The position numbers and the translations under genes are program-made. A stretch of 64,000 bases of DNA from Streptomyces flavochromogenes (lineage in GTDB: Bacteria > Actinomycetota > Actinomycetes > Streptomycetales > Streptomycetaceae): positions 186,001 to 250,000 of the forward strand of contig NZ_JNZO01000004.1 of NCBI RefSeq assembly GCF_000717595.1, read 5' to 3'. Position 1 is the first letter of the stretch. Every line of letters starts with the position of its first letter. Shown piece by piece: positions 45,789 through 53,257 of this stretch. The notes below the pieces were generated by a model. It saw only the letters and a list, made by a program, of their open reading frames with translations, was not told the DNA's origin and made no database searches.

Positions 45789-46349
45789 ATGACCGCAAAC
45801 CAGGCACCGACCCGTTCGCGTCCGCATCGCCTCGGTCCGCCCTCGGCCGCGCTGTTCGGCCGGGTGTACCTCGCCGCCGTGATCACCCACCTGCCGATCC
45901 TGGCCGTGCTCCTCGCGCCCCAGGGCCGCAGCCGGATCAGCTCGGAAAGCACGGCGGGACTGCTGAACGCGCTCCTGGTCGGGCTCGTGATCGCGGCCGT
46001 GGTCCTGGTGCCCGCGGTCTGCGCCCGGGTCGCCCCGGCGGGTCCGCGGTGGCAGCCCGGGAACGCGCTCGCCGGAGTCCGTGCCCTGATCCGCGGCGAC
46101 CGGCGGGCCTGGCTGCGGCGCCTCGGGGAGTTGGCCGCCCTCTACACCGCCGCCCAGCTCCTGGGAGGGCTCGTCGCCCAGATCCGTCCCTACATCTGGG
46201 AGAATCCCCGGTACGGCACCGAACCGGGGGCGGCGCTGTGGGAGTTCCACTACGCCAACTTCGCCCTCCAAGGCGTCACCATCTACGTGGCGGTGTGCGC
46301 GTCGACCACGTGGTACGCCTGCCGGTTGCGACAGCTGCTGGAGGATTGA
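45789..46349 (+). CDS. Integral membrane protein
   Basis: This 186-residue protein has about four hydrophobic segments, including YLAAVITHLPILAVLLA, LLNALLVGLVIAAVVLVPAV and a C-terminal FALQGVTIYVAVCAS. It is typical of Streptomyces DUF-class membrane proteins and has no transport signature. I take the ATG at 45789; an in-frame GTG at 45762 would lie inside the operator. It is divergent from the MarR gene and probably its main target. Confidence 0.75.
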   Translation: MTANQAPTRSRPHRLGPPSAALFGRVYLAAVITHLPILAVLLAPQGRSRISSESTAGLLNALLVGLVIAAVVLVPAVCARVAPAGPRWQPGNALAGVRALIRGDRRAWLRRLGELAALYTAAQLLGGLVAQIRPYIWENPRYGTEPGAALWEFHYANFALQGVTIYVAVCASTTWYACRLRQLLED

Positions 46350-46390
46350 TCCGGAGGAAGCGGCGACCCGGGTCGCCTGCTGCGGATCAA
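46346..46390 (+). terminator. Nested hairpin after the membrane-protein gene
   Basis: The outer arms TTGATCCG (46346-46353) and CGGATCAA (46383-46390) enclose the perfect palindrome GGCGACCCGGGTCGCC (46362-46377). The structure starts within the stop codon region of the membrane-protein gene. Confidence 0.65.
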
Positions 46391-46646
46391 CCGAGCCGGA
46401 CACGCGCAGGCGAGTCCGAGCGCCCCTGAAGCCGGCCGATCGGGTTCGGTGAACGGGAGGGGGGCCATCGGGGTTGATCAGGGCCCGAGGGGCGGCGCGG
46501 CAGCCCGCGAGGCGTGACCTCTTCGGGCGTGCCGGGGTTGGGGCGGAGGAGGTGCTTCCGCACAGCACCCCGCCCACCGACACCTCTGGTCGGCGCTGCT
46601 CCCGGCCATCCCGGGCCGCGTCGATCCCCACGACCCGGAGTAGTTC

Positions 46647-47075
46647 ATGCCGCGTTTCCCGCGCCTTGCGCTCGCCCTGGCCCTGGCCGCCCTCTCCACC
46701 TGTTCCACCGCCTCGGTCGCCGCCGCAGCCGCATCGGCCCCTCCGGACCACCTCACCCTGACGGTGACCGACAGCGGCGACCCGGCCGCCGACGGCACGT
46801 TCGTGCTCACCTGCCACCCGGCGGGCGGCACTCATCCCGCGCCGCAGGCGGCCTGTGACCGGCTCGACGAGCTGACCACGTGGGGAACCGACCCCTTCGC
46901 GCCGGTGCCGCCGGACTCCATGTGCACGATGCAGTACGGGGGACCGGCCACGGCCCACGTCACGGGCACCTGGGCAGGCCGGCCGGTGGACGCGAGCTTC
47001 CGGCGGACCGACGGCTGCGAGATCGCACGCTGGGACGACTTCGCGCCTGTGCTGCCCACGACGACCGGCGCCTGA
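46647..47075 (+). CDS. Secreted SSI-family subtilisin inhibitor
   Basis: This 142-residue protein has a signal peptide (LALALALAALSTCSTASVAA) and an SSI domain. The four cysteines (56, 70, 93, 124) have spacings close to those of Streptomyces subtilisin inhibitor. In MCTMQYGG the putative reactive-site P1 residue is Met95, as in SSI (CPMVY), but P1' is Gln rather than Val. It should inhibit extracellular subtilisin-type proteases such as the S8 enzyme at 27253. GGAG lies upstream of the ATG. Confidence 0.9.
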   Translation: MPRFPRLALALALAALSTCSTASVAAAAASAPPDHLTLTVTDSGDPAADGTFVLTCHPAGGTHPAPQAACDRLDELTTWGTDPFAPVPPDSMCTMQYGGPATAHVTGTWAGRPVDASFRRTDGCEIARWDDFAPVLPTTTGA

Positions 47076-47106
47076 CCTCGCTCCCATCGAGCCCGCCCGC
47101 GCCGAC

Positions 47107-47910
47107 TCACCGACCCACCGGATGGGTCGACACGGGGGCGAGCGCCTCCGCCTCCCATCGGACGCTCAGCTGACCGCCCAGCTCCCGGAACCCGAGCGAC
47201 CGGGCGACCCTTCGAGAGGCCGGCGGACGGGCCCGCCACTGGGGGAGCAACCCCGCCGCCAGGGCGTGCGCCACCGCGGCGGAGCTGGCGTGACGGGCGA
47301 GCCGGCGGCCTCGCCACTGCGGATGGGTCAGCACGCAGATGTGCGCGGTCGCGGCGGGCCAGGCACGGTATCCTGCCGCGGCCACCACGTCCGTCCCTTC
47401 TCGTACGACGAACGCGGGAGAGGTGATCTCCTCCATACCGCTCTCCGCAACGTCCTCCGGTCCGGCCGCTCGCAGCAGCCCCTGAAAGTCGGGATGGCCG
47501 GAGGCCAGGGGCTCGACCACGCCGTCCCGGTGAGCGGGCCGGAAGTCGGCGCTCGACAGGTACGCCAAGCTCGCCGGACCGAGCACGTCGGACACGGGCA
47601 GTACGGCCCGAACCGCTTCCGGCCGGGTGAGCGAGTCGACCGGCACCGAAGCGAGCGCGCGGCGCAGTACCAGAGCGGCGCTCTCCGTGGGCGCGGTGGC
47701 GATCGCCGCATCCCCCAGGACCACGATTCCGGCCCAGGAGGGCGGGCACAGTGCGGAGTTCGGTGAGACGACCACGGCGGGACCGGTGTGACCGGCAGGA
47801 CCATCGGTCGACGCAAAAGACACCGGCGCTTCGGCCAGCTCCTCCCACAGTCCACGTGCGCGGACCAGCAACAGATCGTCAGCCGTGTCATCGGACATGT
47901 CAGCAGCCAT
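47107..47910 (-). CDS. GNAT-family acetyltransferase
   Basis: The catalytic GNAT part is in residues about 165-255, with AAAGYRAWPAATAHICVLTH as beta-4/5, PQWRGRRLARHASSAAVAHA as the acetyl-CoA loop and helix, and FRELGGQLSVRW at the end. The N-terminal 150 residues resemble a degenerate GNAT half, as in tandem GNAT proteins. The acceptor is unknown. GAAAGGA precedes the ATG at 47910. Confidence 0.83.
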   Translation of the reverse strand: MAADMSDDTADDLLLVRARGLWEELAEAPVSFASTDGPAGHTGPAVVVSPNSALCPPSWAGIVVLGDAAIATAPTESAALVLRRALASVPVDSLTRPEAVRAVLPVSDVLGPASLAYLSSADFRPAHRDGVVEPLASGHPDFQGLLRAAGPEDVAESGMEEITSPAFVVREGTDVVAAAGYRAWPAATAHICVLTHPQWRGRRLARHASSAAVAHALAAGLLPQWRARPPASRRVARSLGFRELGGQLSVRWEAEALAPVSTHPVGR

Positions 47911-48310
47911 GCCGTGATCCTTTCACCGGCAGGGGGAGGGGCGGGCCGGCTCAGGAGAATCGGGCCGCGCCGGGGGCCAGGGGAGCAGTGAGTTCTCGGC
48001 GAAGGCGCCGACCGCGCTGTCGGGCAGCGAGTGCAGGATGAACTCGGACGTCGACGGCAGCTCGCTGCCGCCGGTCCTCGCCGGGTGAGGCGCGGGTGAG
48101 GCGACGGCGGTCGGACGGGCGATGAGCTGTAGGGCCACCGGTCCGGCGACACGCTCCCGTTGCCGGACCCGCTCTCCGAGGAGGAGCGGGAGACAGACGC
48201 CGCAACTCGGCAGTGACCCGCCGGTGCTCGCGCGAAAGGGACTCCAGTCGGAGAACCGGCGTCAGCGCTCTCGATCTTCCTCGGGGGCACGGAACTGACG
48301 GTGAGTCCGG
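47911..48310. other. 400-base gap with a possible gene fragment
   Basis: No complete gene is convincing here. A minus-strand frame at 47923-48138 (LIARPTAVASPAPHPARTGG and onward to FILHSLPDSAVGAF) has natural-looking composition, and the same frame continues upstream without a good start. It may be a remnant of a lost gene. The rest shows nothing recognisable apart from the promoter region expected for the acetyltransferase. Confidence 0.4.
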
Positions 48311-48616
48311 TCACCTCTGCCAGGAGAGCGCCTCCACCGATGCGATGTCGCCCGCCGCCAGCACAGCGAACAGCCGGAGAGTCTCCTCGCGGGCGACGTC
48401 GCGCATCTCGCCCGGCGCCACCGAGTCCTCGTCCGGGTTCTCCCAGACCAGCAGACCGCCGTCGAAGGCGCTGAGGCACCACCCGCTCTCATGGGTGAGC
48501 GACACCTCGGGGTGCTCGTCATCGGCCTGCGCCAGACCGTCGAGCACTCGCCTCATCGTCTCCGGATCAGGCTCGTCGACCGTCCCGCCCATGACGTCGT
48601 ACATGAAGTAGCTCAT
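48311..48616 (-). CDS. Small acidic hypothetical protein
   Basis: This 101-residue, strongly acidic protein (YDVMGGTVDEPDPETMRRVL, LTHESGWCLSAFDGGLLVWE) has no motif I know. Codon use is normal for the window. It is divergent from the gene at 48675. Acidic single-domain proteins of this type are often immunity or accessory proteins, but nothing here shows that. Confidence 0.7.
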   Translation of the reverse strand: MSYFMYDVMGGTVDEPDPETMRRVLDGLAQADDEHPEVSLTHESGWCLSAFDGGLLVWENPDEDSVAPGEMRDVAREETLRLFAVLAAGDIASVEALSWQR

Positions 48617-48674
48617 CAGCCCATTACCTCATGCGGTGTTCCACGGGACGCCGCGGCTGCTTCCCACCCCGGCC

Positions 48675-49457
48675 ATGGGGCCACTTCCGGTTCCGGTTGC
48701 GGCGGACCCGCAGGACTGGCGCGACTCCGACCGGTACGAGTCGGAGGCCCGAGCGCAGGAGCGCCGGGACGCGGAGTTCCTCGCTGAGGTGCTCGTCCAG
48801 ATCGGCCTCGGACTGGCGGAGAAGGCCGCGCCGCACGTCGGGAAGGGGTGGAACGAACACGCGCTTCCCGCGGTGAAGGCCAAGTGGAACGACCAGGCGC
48901 TCCCGTACGTGATGGCGAAGTGGAGCAACGTGCCACGAAGCCGCACGAGTGACCGCCGGACTGAGGTCACCGAGGAACCGCGGGAGGTCGTCACCGCTGC
49001 GGGCGATCAGCGGACGACCATGACCGGCGCGGAGGCGCGGAAGCGGTTCGCTGCGGCGGTGATGGCCAGGGTGTACGGCGAGGGGCAGCTACGGCTGCTG
49101 CGCAACGCACGGGTCGTGGACGAGGGGGAGGACGGTCCGGTGGAGCCGGAGGCGACGGACGATCTCACGCCTCAGCGCATCGGGGAGTACGTCGCGTTGA
49201 TGCTGGAGGCAGCCCCTTCGCTGCTGGGCGAGGACACCCTGGCCGCACTCGGACGGCTCGTCGCGAGGGTTCGAGCCGACGGCGGCCACGTTCCCGGCCC
49301 GAGAGCGGAAGGTGTGCTGCCGATCGACGGAACGGCTGACGAGCAGGCGAGGGGAGTGACCGCGGTGGGCCCCCGCCTCACGGAGCGAGTGTGGCCGCCG
49401 GTGGGGTCCAGCGACGAGTGCGGGACGGTGCGTCGGGGACGCCGTACTCCTTCCTGA
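48675..49457 (+). CDS. Hypothetical protein
   Basis: This 260-residue hydrophilic protein contains a short internal duplication (GWNEHALPAVKAKW and WNDQALPYVMAKW near residues 55-80) and a helical C-terminal half (ARKRFAAAVMARVYGEGQLR, PQRIGEYVALMLEAAPSLLG). No family is recognised. I take the ATG at 48675; the frame starts earlier but without a ribosome site. The last 80 bases overlap the tail of the convergent DUF2236 gene, so the C-terminus may be shorter in practice. Confidence 0.65.
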   Translation: MGPLPVPVAADPQDWRDSDRYESEARAQERRDAEFLAEVLVQIGLGLAEKAAPHVGKGWNEHALPAVKAKWNDQALPYVMAKWSNVPRSRTSDRRTEVTEEPREVVTAAGDQRTTMTGAEARKRFAAAVMARVYGEGQLRLLRNARVVDEGEDGPVEPEATDDLTPQRIGEYVALMLEAAPSLLGEDTLAALGRLVARVRADGGHVPGPRAEGVLPIDGTADEQARGVTAVGPRLTERVWPPVGSSDECGTVRRGRRTPS

Positions 49458-50541
49458 GATGTTCGGGGACGGCGTAATGCATGACGCGCCCCCGGGTGAG
49501 CGAGGACAGCTCGAAGATCGTCGTGAGGTGCCCGAGCCGGTCGAGGGCCCAGGCGCCGAGCGGTGAGCGGTCCTCGATGGTCTCCAGTACGCTCAGGAGG
49601 TGGGGAACGGCCTTGACCACCGTGTCCCAGGGCGTGGTGGGGACCTCGAGCCAGTCGGCGCTCGTGTCGCCGATGAGGTACCGGACGAGGGCCGCCACGA
49701 CCGGGTCGAGCATTGTCCCGGGCACGATGTCCTCGTAGAGCTCGATGAGCTGCCGGGTCAGGTGCGCGCCCTCCGGGGACGGCCCCATGTACCGGATCAT
49801 GTACTGGTCGAGGAACCGGCGTGCCTCGTCGAGGGACTCGGGTACGGCCTCCTGGTCCACGCCGAGCATCGCGCCGACCACACGCCAGGCGTAGAAGTAC
49901 GCCTCCGCTCCCTCCTGCGACATGTGGATGCCGAGGCGGTGCAGGCTGTCGAGGACGAGCATCGAGAAGAACATCTGCCCGCCGATCATGTCCTCCTGGC
50001 AGATCGGCACCCCCAGCGACCCGGAGTCCCAGCGGTCCTCTTGCGTGAGGTGGTGGCGGATGGAGGCGTGGAGCAGACGGACCTTCTGCGCGGCGGGGAT
50101 GAAACGGCTGCCTGCCTCGAAGGCGTCGGGCTGCATCAGATAGACGGTGAACTGGCCGGTCGCCGCCATGCGCGTCGAGGGGTAGTTCAGACCGTGGGTC
50201 GTCGACAGCAGCTTCGCCACGTGGGGGACGAGATAGCAGGCGGGCATGGAGGCGAAGGACAGGGCGGTGGCGATGTGCACGTTGTTGTCGATGAAGAACA
50301 GCCGGGACCGTTCCATCTCGTCCCAGTCCACCCAGGCCGGCGGGGTGCTCGTGGCCTCCAGGTACTCCCTGGCGACATCGGGCAACCCGTCCGGAACGGG
50401 CGCGCCGGCCGTGGAGAAGAACCGCATCAAGGTGTTGAAGGTGCCCATCTCGCCGCGCTCGAAGAGAGCGGCGACGGTGGCGTCGGCGAGCTCGTCGCCG
50501 CTCTGTCGGAGGGCGTTCATCGATGTCTCGGTGTGGAGCAT
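49378..50541 (-). CDS. DUF2236 / MpaB-like oxygenase family protein
   Basis: The 387-residue alpha-helical protein matches the DUF2236 family (relatives of latex-clearing protein and MpaB) through FFSTAGAPVPDGLPDVAREY, a conserved VRLLHASIRHHL helix that normally contributes the heme ligand environment, and QEDMIGGQMFFSMLVLDSLH. Such proteins are heme-dependent oxygenases acting on prenyl chains or similar lipids. It follows a polyprenyl synthase gene by 69 bases on the same strand, which suggests a prenyl substrate (inference). GAAGGGATC precedes the ATG. Confidence 0.85.
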   Translation of the reverse strand: MLHTETSMNALRQSGDELADATVAALFERGEMGTFNTLMRFFSTAGAPVPDGLPDVAREYLEATSTPPAWVDWDEMERSRLFFIDNNVHIATALSFASMPACYLVPHVAKLLSTTHGLNYPSTRMAATGQFTVYLMQPDAFEAGSRFIPAAQKVRLLHASIRHHLTQEDRWDSGSLGVPICQEDMIGGQMFFSMLVLDSLHRLGIHMSQEGAEAYFYAWRVVGAMLGVDQEAVPESLDEARRFLDQYMIRYMGPSPEGAHLTRQLIELYEDIVPGTMLDPVVAALVRYLIGDTSADWLEVPTTPWDTVVKAVPHLLSVLETIEDRSPLGAWALDRLGHLTTIFELSSLTRGRVMHYAVPEHLRKEYGVPDAPSRTRRWTPPAATLAP

Positions 50542-50610
50542 GGGGATCCCTTCGTATCTGTGTGGGAGAGGAGAGGAGAGTCGGTGGCAGGTCCAGCTCC
50601 CTGACCAGGG

Positions 50611-51663
50611 TCAGGACAGGCGGACCGCGGCCGAATGCGCCAAGCCGGTCAGGGCATGCGCCGCAGGCGCGGGTACGTCCAGTTCATGGAGCGCGCCGAG
50701 CGCCTCCTCGACCCTGGAGGCGATCATGCTCTCGACCCGGTCGGGCGCCTTGAGCCGCCGCATCACCTCGCGTACGGCCTCCACATCGTCGGCGTCGAGA
50801 TCGGGCCGCCCCAGCAGGGCGCGCAGCTGCTCACGCTCGTCGGCGCCTGCGATGCGCCATGTCTCGGCGAGGAGCGCGGTGGGCCGATGGCCGTGTACGT
50901 CATCGGCGTTGGCCTTGCCGGTGTGCCGCGTCTCGCCGAACAGGCCGAGCAGATCGTCCCTGAGCTGGAAGGCCTCGCCCAGCGGCAGCCCGTACGAGCT
51001 GAATCCCGCGCGCAGCCGGTCGTCGGCCCCGGCCAGTACGCCGCCGATCAACAGGGGCTGTTCCACGGTGTACTTGGCGGTCTTGTAGCGGATCACCTTC
51101 AGCGACGCCGTCGTGTCCGGGGTGACCCCGGTGTGGAGGATCTCGAGACACTCGCCGGCGACGAGATCGCGGGCCAGCGTCGCCCACAGCGGCCGGGCCC
51201 GGCCGAGGTAGGCGGCGGGCAGGCCGCTGGTGGCGAACAGCTGCCCGGCGAGCGACATGAGCAGATCCCCGACGAGCATCGCGAGGGACCGGGCGGCGTC
51301 CGCGGCCCGCGGGTGATGCCGTACGGCGCCCCCGAGGGCCACGTGGGCGGTGGGCAGCCCGTGCCGCAGGGGACTGTCGTCGATGAGGTCGTCGTGTACG
51401 ACGGCGGCCGCGTGCACCAGCTCCATGGAGGCCGCCGCCCGCACCAACGCGTCGCTGTCGGGCTGCCGAGCCGCCCGCCAGCCCCAGTAGCAGAACGCCG
51501 CCCGTAACCTCTTCCCGAACGCGACCGCCGCCTCAAGCTGCTCGGCCACCGGACCGAGCGTCGGGTCGACCGCCGCCAGCAGGTCGGCCTCGGCGGCGAC
51601 GAAACGGTGCAGGACCTCGTCGACACGCGCCTTGAACGCGGCCGACCCCCACCCCTCAGCCAC
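50611..51663 (-). CDS. Polyprenyl diphosphate synthase family protein
   Basis: This 350-residue isoprenyl synthase has the first Asp-rich motif as VVHDDLIDD with RHG after it. The second motif is QLRDDLLGLFGE, where the fifth position is Gly rather than Asp, as in many actinobacterial homologues. It should build a short to medium prenyl diphosphate. The GTG at 51663 overlaps the upstream small gene by eight bases; longer starts would lie entirely within that gene. The DUF2236 gene follows. Confidence 0.9.
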   Translation of the reverse strand: MAEGWGSAAFKARVDEVLHRFVAAEADLLAAVDPTLGPVAEQLEAAVAFGKRLRAAFCYWGWRAARQPDSDALVRAAASMELVHAAAVVHDDLIDDSPLRHGLPTAHVALGGAVRHHPRAADAARSLAMLVGDLLMSLAGQLFATSGLPAAYLGRARPLWATLARDLVAGECLEILHTGVTPDTTASLKVIRYKTAKYTVEQPLLIGGVLAGADDRLRAGFSSYGLPLGEAFQLRDDLLGLFGETRHTGKANADDVHGHRPTALLAETWRIAGADEREQLRALLGRPDLDADDVEAVREVMRRLKAPDRVESMIASRVEEALGALHELDVPAPAAHALTGLAHSAAVRLS

Positions 51664-51934
51664 TCTCGCCCGCCCGCCTGGCGAGGGCGTGCCGGGCGAG
51701 AATCTCCAGATGTGCCGGGGGCGCGGCCGCGTAGCGATCCAGGACGAGGCGCCCACGTGCGGTCAGATCCCGCTCGGCCTCCGAGACCAGCTCCGCCGCG
51801 TCCGAGCGCCGGGCCAGCCCCCGTAGGACTCCGAGTGCGGACCCCAGCGTGCCCACGGCCACATCGGCAAGCCCGGCGACCAGGAGCACCGCCTGCTCAC
51901 CGGGACCCTCGCGGCGCCTCGCTCCCTGCTTCAT
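51656..51934 (-). CDS. Small protein upstream of the polyprenyl synthase gene
   Basis: This 92-residue protein has one weakly hydrophobic helix (AVLLVAGLADVAVGTLGSAL) and an amphipathic, Ala/Arg-rich C-terminal half (AERDLTARGRLVLDRYAAAP). GGAGGGGAAG lies in front of the ATG at 51934. It overlaps the synthase start by eight bases, so translation is coupled. I do not know its role; a membrane-associated partner of the synthase is conceivable. Confidence 0.75.
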   Translation of the reverse strand: MKQGARRREGPGEQAVLLVAGLADVAVGTLGSALGVLRGLARRSDAAELVSEAERDLTARGRLVLDRYAAAPPAHLEILARHALARRAGESG

Positions 51935-52189
51935 GACGACTTCCCCTCCACGGTGCACCGATACGGCGACGCGGGTCACGCGCCGCGGATGCCAGCGTCG
52001 CGGGGCGGTGGGCGCGAACGAGCCGAAACTCACGAACGAGTGATCACCCCGATGGAGCGTGCGGATCATGGACGAGGGGGTGGAGGCGGAGTCCGTTCCT
52101 GCGGGAGGCACCGAGGAACGGACAGCGGCCGAGAGTCGACCGGTCGAGAGGATCGGCCGGTTGTCAGTGGCCCTTCCTATGCTGACGCC

Positions 52190-53227
52190 ATGGAGATCAC
52201 CAAGCGGGCACTCACGGAGGCCTGGCAGCGGACGGCCGCCGGGCAATCCCTCCTGCACGGGGTCGGGCTGCCGCCCGTGGCCCTCTCGGACGACGAGCTG
52301 GAGACGTGCGCCGAGCGCCTGGAGGAGGCGGGGGAGGACGGTCTGTGCCTGCTGCTGGACGAGGGCGGGACCGTGCGCGGCCACCACGGCCCCTACCGGG
52401 AGGTCTTCGCCACCCGTGATCTTGAACAGGCGCTCTACCTGATCGCCGAGGCCGCGGTGTGTCGGCGCGTCGGCAGCCCCGAGGAGGCGGCCGACGCGCT
52501 GGGGCGGATCGATCCGGCGTGGGGCAGACGGTTCCGTAGCGGCGGCCTCGACGACACGGAGACGGTCGAAGCGTGCGGGGGCGACCCGCTGGAGGGGCTG
52601 GCCTGGATAGCCAGGACCTGGCGTGAACAGGCCCCGTACACGAACCTTGTCTTCTACCGGGCGGCGCCCGGGCGCACCGTCGACGCCGAGCGGCTGGCCC
52701 TGCTGTACGGGGCCGATCCCGAGCAGGTCGCGGCCGGCACGCGCCTGAAGGACCTGCAGGCCGTGGACGGCGGCCGGGCCCACTGGGACCGCCAAGGGGA
52801 GAGCTGCTGTTTCGGCCAGGCGGGCGGGTGGACGTTCCTGCTGTACCACGACACGCCGCCGGGGGCGTTCGCGGACAAGGAGGCGTACGCGGCGCTCGGG
52901 ATCGAGGAGAGCGTGCGGCTGTCCGCCACCTCGGCCAAGGCCATCTACACCTTCGACTACGTGCGGGACGGCCGTCGCGTCGACGACGAGTGGGGCGTGC
53001 TGGAGCTGATCTGGTACGAACGCGGCCTCGCCCCCTATCTGCGGGGCGGCGAACTGGACTTCCTCAACCGTGCCGTACGCCGTGCCGAGCTGGACCACCC
53101 CGAAGTGACGAACACGTTCGAGCTGTACTTCCACGCCTTGGAGGAGTCCCTCGGCCTGCGCCTGCCGCGCCGGGACTTCACGGAGGGGGAGGTGCGCGTC
53201 GCGTACTGGGCCCGGAAACAGGGGTGA
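52190..53227 (+). CDS. Hypothetical protein with DUF6461-like C-terminal features
   Basis: The 345-residue soluble protein shows GWTFLLYHDTPPGAF, with the Gly-Trp-Thr pattern of DUF6461-like proteins seen in Streptomyces, and a final helical region (FELYFHALEESLGLRLP). I cannot name a function. The ATG at 52190 opens the natural-looking protein; the frame upstream is noise. It is divergent from the polyprenyl synthase operon over 255 bases in which I see no other gene. Confidence 0.7.
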   Translation: MEITKRALTEAWQRTAAGQSLLHGVGLPPVALSDDELETCAERLEEAGEDGLCLLLDEGGTVRGHHGPYREVFATRDLEQALYLIAEAAVCRRVGSPEEAADALGRIDPAWGRRFRSGGLDDTETVEACGGDPLEGLAWIARTWREQAPYTNLVFYRAAPGRTVDAERLALLYGADPEQVAAGTRLKDLQAVDGGRAHWDRQGESCCFGQAGGWTFLLYHDTPPGAFADKEAYAALGIEESVRLSATSAKAIYTFDYVRDGRRVDDEWGVLELIWYERGLAPYLRGGELDFLNRAVRRAELDHPEVTNTFELYFHALEESLGLRLPRRDFTEGEVRVAYWARKQG

Positions 53228-53257
53228 CGCCGGAGACCTCACCGGACCACGCGATGA

